Source: JAOUEA01 sp040882605 (GTDB lineage: Bacteria > Actinomycetota > UBA4738 > HRBIN12). From it: a stretch of DNA of 40,116 nucleotides. Each line of letters starts with the position of its first letter. Positions within the stretch are counted from its first letter, which is position 1. Of this stretch, positions 9,156 to 18,035 are shown in pieces. Location: positions 1 through 40,116 of the forward strand of contig JBBEAY010000019.1 of assembly GCA_040882605.1 (NCBI GenBank), given 5' to 3'. The translations under genes and the position numbers were made by a program. The notes under the pieces were generated by a model, which saw only the letters and a list, made by a program, of their open reading frames with translations, made no database searches and was not told the origin of the DNA.

Positions 9156-11374
9156 GCGGTCTCCTCCGTGGTGATGACGCCCAGCAGCGTCGTGCCTGCC
9201 CCCGGGGTACTCTCGACCCGGATGGAGCCACCGATCGCATCGAGGCGATCGGCGATGCCCTGCAGGCCGGTGCCGTGTGTCGTCTGCGTCTGATCGAAGC
9301 CTCGGCCGTCGTCGCTGACCGTGAACTCCAGTGCGCCGTTACGTTGCGCGAGTCTGATCGTCGCGCGTGACGCCTCTGCGTACTTGGCGGTGTTGTTGAG
9401 CGCCTCGAGGCAGGTGAAGTACACGGCCGCCTCGACGTCCTGGGGGTACCGACCGAGATCCGCCGCCTCGACCGTGGTCGGCACCGCTGCCTTGCGAGCC
9501 TGGGCGGCAAGCGCGGCGCCGAGTCCCTTGTCGGCGAGCAGCGGCGGATAGATCCCGCGAGCCAGGTCGCGCAGGTCATCGAGCGCGGCGTTCGTCTGGC
9601 CCTGGAGCCCGGCGAGCATCTCGCGTGTCTTCTGCGGGTCGCGTTCAGCGAGCTGCTCGGCGAGTCGCATCTGCACAGTGAGCGCCACGAGCTGCTGCTG
9701 AACGCCATCGTGGATGTTCCGCTCGAGCTTGCGACGTTCGGCATCCTGGGCGGCCACGAGACGCTGTCTCGAAGCGCGAAGTTCCTCGATGAGGCGGACG
9801 TTCCGTAGCACGAGGCCCGCCTGTCCGGCGAGGTCGCGCACGAGCAGCTCCTTTGCGGGGTTCATCGGATCGTCGGGCGCCGGCTCGAGCGTGATCGCAC
9901 CGAGCAGCTCGCCCTGGTGCCGGACCTCGGCGACGTGTTCCCCCTCGACCGGCTCCATCTCACCGACAACGAGACGCCGTCTCGCGGGCTCGCCGGCGTC
10001 GGTCGGCCACGACGCCTCGGGCCGCAGCTGTGACCCGACCGCGAGCCACACGTCGGAGCGCCGCGCGCCGGTGGCTTCCACGACGAGCTGCGCCATGCGT
10101 GGCAACACGTCGTCGGTCGAGTACGTCTCGCCCACCCGCTCGCTGAACTCGGAGAGCACCTCGTAAGGGGTCGCTCGCCGGCCGTACACGAAGCGGTTCG
10201 CGAGACGGGTGGCCCGAGGTCGCAGCCAGAGGAACACCGCGGCCAGCACGCCGCCGAAGAGCAGGGTCGGAAACACGTTCGCGCCCGCGCCCGCGCCGAT
10301 ACCGAACACCAGGGCCGGCACCGCCGCCACGATGACGAATCCGAGGAGCATGAACGCGACGACCACCACGCCGTACTGCACGGTCTTGCGGATCACGAGG
10401 TCCAGGTCGTAGAGACGATAGCGGAAGATCGCGACGAGGTAGGCGAGTGGGATGCCGACCACGATCGTGAACGCCGTGAACGCGAGGAAGATCCCGAAGA
10501 TCCACGAATCCTCCTCGGCCCCGAGCAACTCGCCGATGAGTCCGACGATCCAGGCAAGCACGAAGGACGCCCCGGCGATCGCCGCGACGAACGCCAGCAC
10601 CCGCATGCGCTGGCGCTCCTCGCCGGTCGAGCGCTTGAACCGCTGTCGAACGGCGACCACCGACGAGATCGCCGAGACGAGGGCGGCGACGGTGCCGATC
10701 GTGATGATCGCGGGTGAGATGCCCGAGAAGGCGTCGATGCCGAGCGGGTTCTCGTAGAGGATCCCCAGATCGATCCAGGCGTTGTAGGGGCCGGGGCGCA
10801 CGGAGAACCCGGCGACGGCGAGCGCGGTGCCGCCCACGAGCCCTCTGACCGCCCACCGCCATCGAGGGCTCGGTGGGTGACCGTCCGGATAGAGCAGGAA
10901 CAGCAAGGGGATCAGGGCGACGGGGTACAGGGCCAAATCACCGAAGGCCGCCCAGGCCCCGAGCAGGGGCACCGAGCCGCGCACGGCCTTGAGGTCGTAG
11001 ATCACGAGCGCCTGAGCGAGCGTGAGCAGCGGGAAGGGCGCGCCCGTCACGATGAACAGCCATCCTGCCCAGTTCCCCGGTTGCCGCCAGACGATGATTA
11101 CGCCGATGCCGATCCAGAGCACCAGCAGCACGATGAGCACCGCGAACGCCGGGTTGAACGAGCCCGGCTGTAGCGTGTCGCCGGCTGCCCGTGCGGCTTC
11201 CAGCTCGTCGAGCGCCCGCTGCATGCCGGGCGTCGAAGGATCTCCGACGACGACGATCTGTCCGGGGTCGGAGCGCCGATGCGAGGCGATGCCGATCGGG
11301 ATCGCGACCGCTGCTGCAAGCAGAGAGGCCACCAGGATGCCCACCGACACGATCCGTGCGGAGCGCAAGCTCAT
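9152..11374 (-). CDS. Membrane histidine kinase 2 (HisKA_3/NarL type)
   Basis: A 740-residue paralogue of the neighbouring kinases, and the longest. After the first helix it carries an extra extracytoplasmic loop of about 55 residues (HRRSDPGQIVVVGDPSTPG through DTLQPGS), absent from the others and a possible ligand-contact site. Shared features are LLYPDGHPPSPRWRW, NPLGIDAF, RLYDLDLVIRKTVQYG, a GAF-like region and HisKA_3 with H555 in NIHDGVQQQL. The HATPase has N box CLEALNNTAKYA, DDGRGFD and GTGLQGI. The start overlaps kinase 3's stop (ATGA, 11371-11374) with GAGGAG upstream. It is predicted to autophosphorylate and to signal through one of the adjacent receivers. Confidence 0.9.
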   Translation of the reverse strand: MSLRSARIVSVGILVASLLAAAVAIPIGIASHRRSDPGQIVVVGDPSTPGMQRALDELEAARAAGDTLQPGSFNPAFAVLIVLLVLWIGIGVIIVWRQPGNWAGWLFIVTGAPFPLLTLAQALVIYDLKAVRGSVPLLGAWAAFGDLALYPVALIPLLFLLYPDGHPPSPRWRWAVRGLVGGTALAVAGFSVRPGPYNAWIDLGILYENPLGIDAFSGISPAIITIGTVAALVSAISSVVAVRQRFKRSTGEERQRMRVLAFVAAIAGASFVLAWIVGLIGELLGAEEDSWIFGIFLAFTAFTIVVGIPLAYLVAIFRYRLYDLDLVIRKTVQYGVVVVAFMLLGFVIVAAVPALVFGIGAGAGANVFPTLLFGGVLAAVFLWLRPRATRLANRFVYGRRATPYEVLSEFSERVGETYSTDDVLPRMAQLVVEATGARRSDVWLAVGSQLRPEASWPTDAGEPARRRLVVGEMEPVEGEHVAEVRHQGELLGAITLEPAPDDPMNPAKELLVRDLAGQAGLVLRNVRLIEELRASRQRLVAAQDAERRKLERNIHDGVQQQLVALTVQMRLAEQLAERDPQKTREMLAGLQGQTNAALDDLRDLARGIYPPLLADKGLGAALAAQARKAAVPTTVEAADLGRYPQDVEAAVYFTCLEALNNTAKYAEASRATIRLAQRNGALEFTVSDDGRGFDQTQTTHGTGLQGIADRLDAIGGSIRVESTPGAGTTLLGVITTEETA

Positions 11375-13365
11375 GGCGTTCGCTCCTCACCGGCGGGCCG
11401 CTCGCGAGCGGGAACCTGTCCCGTCACGGTGGTGCCGGCGCCGGGAGCGCTCACCACGTGCAGGTCGCCCCCGACCGCATCCAACCGGTCGATCATGCCT
11501 TGCAGGCCCGTGCCGAACGACATGGCGTCGCGGTCGAAGCCTCGTCCGTCGTCGTGCACGGTGAAGGTCAGGTGGCCGTTCGACCGCACGAGGCGCACGT
11601 CGGCGCTGCTCGCCTCGGATTCGAGCGCAGCCGCAAGGCCTTTGTCGGCGAGCAGGGGCGGATAGATGCCCCGAGCCAAGTCTCGGAGTTCCTCGAGCGC
11701 GTCACCCGCTGCACCTTGCAGCGATTCGAGCAAGCTCCCGGCCTTGGCCGGTTCGTGGTCGATCATCGTGCGAGCGAGCTTGAGTTGCACGGCGAGCGCG
11801 ACGAGCTGTTGCTGCGCGCCGTCGTGGAGGTTGCGCTCGAGCTTGCGACGTTCCTCGTCCTGCGCGGCAACGAGCCGCTGTCGTGACGCGCGCAGGTCCT
11901 CGATGAGACGCACGTTGCGCAGCACCAGGCCGGCCTGCGATGCAAGATCGCGCACCAGACGTTCCTTCGACGAGTTCATCGGGTCGTTCGGCGGCATCGA
12001 GACCGAGAGTGCTCCGAGCTTCTCCCCTCGGTGGAGCACGTCGACGGCGTCGGCGGGCACGCCGGCTTCATCGGCGTCGACAGGCCACGTCGTCGTCGGC
12101 CGGAGCTCTGCACCCACCTGCAGCCACACGGTCGCCCTGTCGGCGCCGGTCGCCTCCCCGAGGACGGCAGCCATGCGCGGAAGCACATCGTCCGCGTCGA
12201 AGGTCTCGCCGACCCGCTCGGAGAACTCCGTCAGCACTTCGTACGGCGTCGCTCGACCGCCGAACACGACCCGATCGGCGATGCGCTTCGCGAGACGGTA
12301 GAGCGGGATCGCCGCCAAGCCGTAGGCGAGACCGAGGAACATGAACAGCGGAGGCGTGTCGTACAGGGAAGGCAGGATGCCGCTCGCGACGAGCACGGCG
12401 ACGACCCCGCCGATCGCGACCACCAGCGCGACGACGACCGCGAACACCACGGTCTTCTTGATCACCAGGTCGAGGTCGTAGAGCCGAAAACGGAAGATCG
12501 CCACCGCGGTCGCTGCCGGGATGCCCACGACGACCGTGATGACGAGGAGCACCAGGAGCACGTTCGCCGCTGCCAGGAGGAGCCCGGTCCCGCGGTTGCC
12601 GCTCATCGCCCCAACGAGGAAGGTCAGCAGGAAGAGCAGGCCACCGACCCGTCCGACGGTACCGAGCCAACGGATCTGCTGCCGCTCGTCCGATGCGGCG
12701 CCGCGCGCGCGCACGATCAACGATGCCAGGGCGACGAAGGCGCTCACGACGAGCAGCACGCCGGCCGATGCGAGCAGCACCCCCAGTATCGACTCGAGCG
12801 GCTGCACGCCGACGGGGTTCGTCACGACAACGCCCTCGATCTCGCGCCATCGGAAGGGCAGCACGGCGAAGCCCACGACGGTTACCACGAGCGCTGATAG
12901 GTAGACGCGCCAAGGCATGCGCCATCGCTCCGATGGTAGTGCGCCGGTCGGGTAGAGGAAGAAGATCGCGGGCAGCAACCCCAGACACGCGAAGAACGGC
13001 CACTGGCTCAGCCGGTTCGCCACACCGAGGAACGGCAGAGCTCGCTGCTCGTTCAAGGCGGCGTCGACCCAGTTCTGGGGCGGAAGCGCGATCGCGAACG
13101 ACGCAGCGATGCCGAGGAACACCCAGCCCACGACATTTCCGGTGCGCGACGCGATCAGCGCGCCGATCACTGCGAAGGCGGCGCCGCCCAACAGACCCGG
13201 CACGATGAGCGCTGTGTCGTCGGCGCTGAAGACCGCGTCGAAAGCGACCTTGATCACGAACGACATCGACATCAGCGCGATGCTGGCCGCCGCGACCGTC
13301 CACGCTGCGATGGACCGCCGACGCGCCGTGGTCGTCGTGCCGTCGCCGGAAGCCTCGACCTGCAT
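11371..13365 (-). CDS. Degenerate membrane histidine kinase 3 lacking the N box
   Basis: The first gene of the minus-strand kinase operon, 664 residues. The membrane part, FRLYDLDLVIKKTVVF motif, GAF-like region and HisKA_3 with H514 (NLHDGAQQQL) match the paralogues. In the HATPase domain the sequence jumps from LADKGLAAALES directly to EASSADVRLVRSNG. About 40 residues are missing, including the ...LEALxNxAKYA N box that binds Mg-ATP. DDGRGFD and GTGLQGM remain. I infer it cannot autophosphorylate but could dimerise and be phosphorylated by a partner kinase. The reading frame is intact, so this is an in-frame deletion, not obvious decay. ATG 13365 lies about 12 nt after GGAGGAAG. Confidence 0.88.
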   Translation of the reverse strand: MQVEASGDGTTTTARRRSIAAWTVAAASIALMSMSFVIKVAFDAVFSADDTALIVPGLLGGAAFAVIGALIASRTGNVVGWVFLGIAASFAIALPPQNWVDAALNEQRALPFLGVANRLSQWPFFACLGLLPAIFFLYPTGALPSERWRMPWRVYLSALVVTVVGFAVLPFRWREIEGVVVTNPVGVQPLESILGVLLASAGVLLVVSAFVALASLIVRARGAASDERQQIRWLGTVGRVGGLLFLLTFLVGAMSGNRGTGLLLAAANVLLVLLVITVVVGIPAATAVAIFRFRLYDLDLVIKKTVVFAVVVALVVAIGGVVAVLVASGILPSLYDTPPLFMFLGLAYGLAAIPLYRLAKRIADRVVFGGRATPYEVLTEFSERVGETFDADDVLPRMAAVLGEATGADRATVWLQVGAELRPTTTWPVDADEAGVPADAVDVLHRGEKLGALSVSMPPNDPMNSSKERLVRDLASQAGLVLRNVRLIEDLRASRQRLVAAQDEERRKLERNLHDGAQQQLVALAVQLKLARTMIDHEPAKAGSLLESLQGAAGDALEELRDLARGIYPPLLADKGLAAALESEASSADVRLVRSNGHLTFTVHDDGRGFDRDAMSFGTGLQGMIDRLDAVGGDLHVVSAPGAGTTVTGQVPARERPAGEERTP

Positions 13366-13446
13366 ACCCGCATCTTCCTCCCGCGAGAGCCGGCTCGGGA
13401 AGGAGGCCGGCCCTCCCGTTCGCGGGGCGGAACCTCACCTGTTGCC

Positions 13447-13460
13447 GGGTGCTGGCACCC
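13447..13460. promoter_or_regulatory. Inverted repeat, candidate operator in kinase/Usp intergenic region
   Basis: GGGTGC-TG-GCACCC is a perfect 6-bp inverted repeat in the 179-bp divergent region between kinase 3 and the universal stress protein. It shares the 10-mer GGTGCTGGCA with the repeat at 6648-6665. A response-regulator site is inferred, not shown. Confidence 0.3.
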
Positions 13461-13544
13461 CTGGAGTTTCCGCATGCTCGCCTGGTCGTGCGCATCGCGT
13501 ATCGCGCCCTACCGTGAGGTCTGGAATCAAGAAGGAGGCACATC

Positions 13545-13952
13545 ATGACCACGATCGTCGTGGGAACCGATTCCAGCTCCGCTGCCGACCTGGCCGTCGA
13601 CGATGCCGCTCGCCTTGCCCGTGACCGAGGGGCAGAGCTGCTCGTGCTGCTCGTTCGCCCCGATGGCGACGTGCGCGCGGCCGTCGATCCCGATCGCGCG
13701 CCGGACCCAGACCGCTATCTCGCGGGGCTCGCGCGCCGCTTCCCACAGGTGACGATGACCACGCGCATCGAGAGCGGCGAGCCGGCTGACCGCATCTGCG
13801 AGGTCGCGGCTGAGGTCAACGCAGAGACGATCGTGCTCGGCAACCGTGGCACTCGAGGATCGTGGTGGCGCGTGAAGGACAGCGTGCCGAACCTCGTACT
13901 TCGTCACTCGCCTTGCAGCGTGTTCATCGTCGACACGCGGAGGGCGCAGTGA
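13545..13952 (+). CDS. Universal stress protein (UspA family)
   Basis: A single 135-residue Usp domain. It begins MTTIVVGTDSSSAADLAV and carries the nucleotide-binding loop GNRGTRGSWWRVKDSVPN, followed by SPCSVFIV, the usual last strand. The GxxG-x9-G(S/T) ATP loop is only partly conserved: the second glycine motif is replaced by KDSVPN, so ATP binding is uncertain. A strong ribosome site AAGGAGG precedes the ATG, and TACCGT at 13510-13515 is a plausible -10. It sits between the two kinase operons and is divergent from the first. Usp proteins often belong to dormancy or stress regulons, which fits a sensory role for the cluster. Confidence 0.88.
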   Translation: MTTIVVGTDSSSAADLAVDDAARLARDRGAELLVLLVRPDGDVRAAVDPDRAPDPDRYLAGLARRFPQVTMTTRIESGEPADRICEVAAEVNAETIVLGNRGTRGSWWRVKDSVPNLVLRHSPCSVFIVDTRRAQ

Positions 13953-13961
13953 CGCATCGTG

Positions 13962-13982
13962 GGCCGGGGCTCGCCCCCGGCC
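13962..13982. terminator. Bidirectional terminator hairpin
   Basis: GGCCGGGG (13962-13969) and CCCCGGCC (13975-13982) form a perfect 8-bp stem with a 5-nt loop. It occupies the 29-bp gap between the convergent Usp and LuxR-type regulator genes. Confidence 0.6.
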
Positions 13983-14650
13983 TACGCCTGGTCGGTCTCC
14001 CGCAGGAAGGCGAGCACGGCCATCACCCGGCGGTGCACGGCGGGCTCCTCGGTCAGGTCGAGCTTGTGGAAAAGCGAGTTGATGTGCTTCTCGACGGCCC
14101 GCTCGGTGAGGAACAGCGAGGCCGCGATCGCGGCATTGTTCTCCCCCTGGGCCATGTGACCGAGGACCTCCCGCTCGCGGTCGGTGAGCGTCGCGAGCGG
14201 GGAGTGCGCCATGCGGTCCTTCGCCGCGACGAGCGCTTCCACGACCTTCGGGTCGAGCACGCTGCCCCCTCGCGCGACCTCGTTCAGCGCGCGCACGACC
14301 TCGTCAACGTCGGCGACGCGCTCCTTCAACAGATAGCCGAGTCCCTCCGCGCCGTCTTTCAGAAGCTCGTAGGCATACTCCTCGTCAGCGAACTGGGAGA
14401 GCACCACCACTCCGACGTCCGGGTGCTCGGCCCTGATCGCCTTGGCTGCACGGATCCCTTCGTCGGTACCCGTCGGCGGCATGCGGATGTCGGTGAGCAC
14501 CGCGTCGGGGGATTGGGTCTCGACCGCCGCCAGCAGCTCGTCGTACGCTTCGGCCGTGCCGACGACCTCCACGTCGTCGACGCTCGAGAGCAGCGCGACC
14601 GTGCCTTCGCGAACCAGATAGTTGTCCTCCGCGAACACGACGCGCAGCAT
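13982..14650 (-). CDS. NarL/LuxR-family response regulator
   Basis: A 222-residue two-domain regulator. The receiver (LRVVFAEDN..) has D54 in VLTDIRMPP, the conserved Ser in VVVLSQ and Lys in GYLLKERV. The C-terminal LuxR-type helix-turn-helix is LTDREREVLGHMAQGENNAAIAASLFLTERAVEKHINSLFHKL (key residues R-E, A-Q-G, V-E-K-H). HisKA_3 kinases normally pair with this regulator class, so it is the best candidate DNA-binding output for the surrounding kinases. ATG 14650 begins at the family's usual position. A GTG at 14671 would add seven residues; neither has a clear ribosome site. Divergent from the receiver-cyclase gene, 47 bp away. Confidence 0.9.
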   Translation of the reverse strand: MLRVVFAEDNYLVREGTVALLSSVDDVEVVGTAEAYDELLAAVETQSPDAVLTDIRMPPTGTDEGIRAAKAIRAEHPDVGVVVLSQFADEEYAYELLKDGAEGLGYLLKERVADVDEVVRALNEVARGGSVLDPKVVEALVAAKDRMAHSPLATLTDREREVLGHMAQGENNAAIAASLFLTERAVEKHINSLFHKLDLTEEPAVHRRVMAVLAFLRETDQA

Positions 14651-14658
14651 GCGCGGAT

Positions 14659-14672
14659 GGTACACGTGCACC
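14659..14672. promoter_or_regulatory. Near-palindrome in divergent regulator/cyclase promoter
   Basis: GGTACACGTGCACC is palindromic at 12 of 14 positions around CACGTG. It lies in the 47-bp divergent region, overlapping the alternative GTG start of the regulator. It could be an autoregulatory site, but this is weak evidence. Confidence 0.25.
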
Positions 14673-14697
14673 CCCCAGCCGAAGGAAGGCGAACGGC

Positions 14698-15984
14698 GTG
14701 AGCATCACGGTCGTGCTCGGCGAAGACAACGTGCTCGTGCGCGAAGGGGTGCGAGCGCTGCTCGACTCCTACGACGACATCACAGTCGTCGGGGTCGCCG
14801 AGGATGCCCCCACCCTGCTCGCTGCGGCCGCCGAGCATGTGCCCGACGTGGTCGTCACCGACATCAAGATGCCGCCGAGCTTCCAGCTCGAGGGCATCGA
14901 CTGTGCTCACTCGATCCGGGAGCAGCACCCCGACACAGGCGTCGTGGTGCTGAGCGCTCACGACGATGAGGAGTACGCGCTCGCCCTGCTCGGTCGTGGC
15001 CACAGCGGGCTCGCCTACCTGTTGAAGGACCGCATCGCTCAGGGCGACGAGCTGGCGCGCGCGATCCGCGAGGTGCACGCGGGCGGGAGCACGGTCGATC
15101 CCTTGATCGCCGAGCGACTCTCGGGCCGCAGCGACGCCGCCGAACGCGACCGTGAGCTGCTCGACATGATGGCGAAGGGCCTTGGGTACGAGGAGATGGC
15201 CGCAGCGCTCGGCACGACGCAGGAAGCCGTCGATCGCAGGGTGACCGAGCTGTTCCGTGGCATGGCGGGCGACGGGGGCGGCTCCGGTCTCGTCGACGAG
15301 TTCAAGCGCCTGCACTCCGCGGTCGTCGAGCAGACCGCGTCGCGGAACACCCTCGCGAGCTTCGTGCCCCAGCAGCTCGCCGACCGCCTCGCCTCGCACC
15401 CCGATACGGCGATCGAGCCGCAGGAGGTCGTGGTCACGGTGCTCTTCAGCGACATCCGCGGGTTTTCGACGATGGCCGAGCGGCTCGGGGCGCGCGAGGT
15501 CGCGTCCGTCGTCGGGCGACACCTGTCGGCTATGGCGGAGGTTGTCGCCGCGCACGGCGGCATGATCGACAAGTTCCAGGGCGACGCGGTGATGGCGGTG
15601 TTCGGCGCACCCGAGCCGCTGGAAGATCATGCGGAGCGAGCGCTCCTGTGCGCGATCGCGATGCAGGCTCGCCAGTCGGAGCTGAACGCCGACGGGTGGG
15701 ACGTCGTCGATCTCCCCGAGATGGGGGTCGGCATCGGCGTGAACACGGGCCAGGTGATCGCCGGAACGGTCGGTGGTGGCGGCCGCCTCGAGTACACGGT
15801 CGTGGGCGACGCGGTGAACGTCGCGTCACGTCTGCAAGGGGAAGCCGAAGGCGGCGAGATCGTCGCCACCGCCAGCACCGTGGGGGCCGCGCAGGGCGTC
15901 GTCTGCGAGTCGATCGGCACGCGCCACGTGAAGGGCCGGGAGGAGCCGGTGGAAGTGTTCCGCGTGATGGTGGTTGACCGATGA
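14698..15984 (+). CDS. Receiver-HTH-class III adenylate cyclase fusion
   Basis: A 428-residue three-part protein. The receiver (1-120) has D55 in VVTDIKMPP and Lys in AYLLKDR. A LuxR-like segment follows (about 150-190: RDRELLDMMAKGLGYEEMA..AVDRRVTELF), homologous to the neighbouring regulator's HTH. A linker leads to a class III nucleotide cyclase (about 235-428). The cyclase looks complete: metal ligands D252 (LFSDIRGFS) and D296, adenine-selecting K292 (DKFQGD) and D371 (GDAVN), and transition-state N374 and R378 (NVASR). It therefore probably makes cAMP under receiver control. GTG 14698 follows GAAGGAAGG. Its stop overlaps kinase 4 by 4 bp, so cyclase and kinase are translationally coupled and likely cognate partners. 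Receiver-cyclase fusions are known; retaining an HTH between the two is unusual. Confidence 0.92.
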   Translation: MSITVVLGEDNVLVREGVRALLDSYDDITVVGVAEDAPTLLAAAAEHVPDVVVTDIKMPPSFQLEGIDCAHSIREQHPDTGVVVLSAHDDEEYALALLGRGHSGLAYLLKDRIAQGDELARAIREVHAGGSTVDPLIAERLSGRSDAAERDRELLDMMAKGLGYEEMAAALGTTQEAVDRRVTELFRGMAGDGGGSGLVDEFKRLHSAVVEQTASRNTLASFVPQQLADRLASHPDTAIEPQEVVVTVLFSDIRGFSTMAERLGAREVASVVGRHLSAMAEVVAAHGGMIDKFQGDAVMAVFGAPEPLEDHAERALLCAIAMQARQSELNADGWDVVDLPEMGVGIGVNTGQVIAGTVGGGGRLEYTVVGDAVNVASRLQGEAEGGEIVATASTVGAAQGVVCESIGTRHVKGREEPVEVFRVMVVDR

Positions 15985-18035
15985 ACCTCAGCGAGCAAAG
16001 GCTCCGACGGCTGCGCTGGTGGGCGGCCGCGTTCGTGATCGTCGGATCCGTCGCCACGTTCGTCTTGGAGGTCACGGCCGGTCGTCCCGGCGAAGCGTTG
16101 TTCACCGTCTTCCTCCTGACCTTCCCGGCGGTCGGCTTCTTCGTCCTCAGTCGTCGGCCTGACAACGGGCTCGGGTGGGTGATGGTGTCGATGGGGCTCG
16201 CGCAAGCGGTCTTCGGCCCCTTCACCGCCTACGGGGCCTACGCGGTGAATAACGACCTGCCGTTCGGACCGCTCTGCCTCGCGCTGGGCGGGCCGGGCTG
16301 GGTGCCGTTCATCGGCATATCCGGCTACCTGCTGCTGCTCTTCCCCGACGGTCACCTTCCGACGCCGCGTTGGCGGTGGTTCTCGTGGACGTGCGGGGTC
16401 GGGCTGATCCTCGTCATGATCGGCATCTGGCTCTTTGTGGGAGACTTCGCCGACTCGGGCTACCCCGACATCGAGAACCCGATCGGCATCGAGGCGCTGA
16501 CGCCGCTGCTGGACGTTCCCTTCAGTGTCCTCTTGTTCTCCGCGCCGCTGCTGGTGGCGGGTGGCGCGGTCGCGCTCGTGCTCCGCCCGCGTCGGACGAC
16601 CGACGATGTGGTGCGCCACCAGATCCGTTGGCTCACGTACGCGGCCGCGTTGATCGCGACCCTGTTCGCGCTGGCCTTCGTTCCGGCCTTCGGGAACGAC
16701 GCGTGGAACTCTTGGATCCAGATCCTCGCTGCGACGAGCTTCGTGTTGATCCCGATCGCGATCGGCGTCGCCGTGCTCCGCTACCGCCTGTACGACATCG
16801 ACGTCGTGATCCGCAAGACGCTGGTCTTCGCAGCCATGGCCGCAGTCATCGCCCTCGTCTACGTGGGGCTCGTGGTCGGTGTCGGCGCGCTCGTCGGATC
16901 GAGGCAGAGCCCCGTGCTCTCCGCCCTGGCGGCGGCTGTCGTGGCTCTCGTCTTCCAGCCGGTGCGGACACGTGCCCGCCGCTTGGCCGACCGTGTCGTC
17001 TACGGCAAGCGCGCGACCCCGTATGAAGTGATGTCGACGTTCGGCGATCAGCTCGCGGGAACGTACTCGGCCGACGACGTGCTGGGTCGAACAGCACGCG
17101 TCCTGGGCGAGGGCGTCGGGGCCGAGCGGGCGCGCGTCTGGCTCCAGGTCGGTGACGGAATGCGTGAGGTCGCGGCATGGCCCGACGACGCGCTCGAGCA
17201 CGACGACGATTTCACGACTGAGGTGCGTCACCAGGGCGAGATCCTCGGGGCGCTATCGGTCGCGATGCCCCCGAACGATCCCATGAACCCTTCCAAGGAA
17301 AGTCTTGTTCGGGATCTGGCCGCCCAGGCTGGCCTCGTGCTTCGAAACGAACGTCTGACCTCCGCCCTCAAGGCCCGCCTCGTCGAGCTGCAGGCGGCCC
17401 AGAAGCGGCTGGTGGCCGCCCAGGATGCGGAGCGCCGCAAGCTCGAGCGGAACATCCACGACGGTGCGCAACAGCAATTGGTCGCGTTGCAGGTCCGACA
17501 GAGGCTCGCCGAGCAGCTGATCGATCGCGACCCCACGAAGGCTAAGGAGATGCTGGGCCAGATCCAAACCGATACCGGAACGGCTCTCGACGATCTGCGC
17601 GACCTCGCCCGCGGCATCTACCCGCCGCTCCTCGCCGACAAGGGACTCGCGGCGGCGTTGGAGTCGCAGGCCCGGAAGGCGACCGTGCCCGTGCGGATCG
17701 ACGCCGACGGCATCGGACGGTTCCCCCAGGAGATCGAGGCAGCCGTCTACTTCTCGACGCTCGAGGCACTTCAGAACACCGCGAAGTATGCGGATGCAAC
17801 CGCCGTCGTCATATCGATCGGACGCACCGACCACCAGCTCACGTTCTCGGTCACGGACGATGGCCATGGGTTCGACCCGGCCTCGAGCGGCCGACGCTCG
17901 GGGCTCCAAGGGATCGCCGATCGGCTCGGCGCCCTCGAGGGGGAGGTGACCGTCGAGTCCGCGCCCGGCCTGGGAACGGTCGTTAGCGGCGTGCTTCCGG
18001 TCGATGTCCAGTCGATGGAAGGCGTGTCGGCGTGA
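15981..18035 (+). CDS. Membrane histidine kinase 4 (HisKA_3/NarL type)
   Basis: A 684-residue paralogue coupled to the cyclase gene (ATGA overlap at 15981-15984). About eight N-terminal helices carry LLLFPDGHLPTPRWRW and NPIGIEAL, then RLYDIDVVIRKTLVFA at the cytoplasmic entry. A GAF-like domain follows, then a short coiled-coil (ALKARLVELQAAQKRLVAAQ) and HisKA_3 with H493 in NIHDGAQQQL. The HATPase is complete: N box TLEALQNTAKYA, DDGHGFD and SGLQGI (G2 box with Ser for Thr). By gene order it most likely phosphorylates the receiver-cyclase, making cAMP synthesis the output. It overlaps kinase 5 by GTGA. Confidence 0.9.
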   Translation: MNLSEQRLRRLRWWAAAFVIVGSVATFVLEVTAGRPGEALFTVFLLTFPAVGFFVLSRRPDNGLGWVMVSMGLAQAVFGPFTAYGAYAVNNDLPFGPLCLALGGPGWVPFIGISGYLLLLFPDGHLPTPRWRWFSWTCGVGLILVMIGIWLFVGDFADSGYPDIENPIGIEALTPLLDVPFSVLLFSAPLLVAGGAVALVLRPRRTTDDVVRHQIRWLTYAAALIATLFALAFVPAFGNDAWNSWIQILAATSFVLIPIAIGVAVLRYRLYDIDVVIRKTLVFAAMAAVIALVYVGLVVGVGALVGSRQSPVLSALAAAVVALVFQPVRTRARRLADRVVYGKRATPYEVMSTFGDQLAGTYSADDVLGRTARVLGEGVGAERARVWLQVGDGMREVAAWPDDALEHDDDFTTEVRHQGEILGALSVAMPPNDPMNPSKESLVRDLAAQAGLVLRNERLTSALKARLVELQAAQKRLVAAQDAERRKLERNIHDGAQQQLVALQVRQRLAEQLIDRDPTKAKEMLGQIQTDTGTALDDLRDLARGIYPPLLADKGLAAALESQARKATVPVRIDADGIGRFPQEIEAAVYFSTLEALQNTAKYADATAVVISIGRTDHQLTFSVTDDGHGFDPASSGRRSGLQGIADRLGALEGEVTVESAPGLGTVVSGVLPVDVQSMEGVSA

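Noticed and set aside
12031..12897. Plus-strand 288-codon frame within kinase 3
   Set aside because: Asp/His/Arg-rich antisense shadow of the membrane region; no motif.
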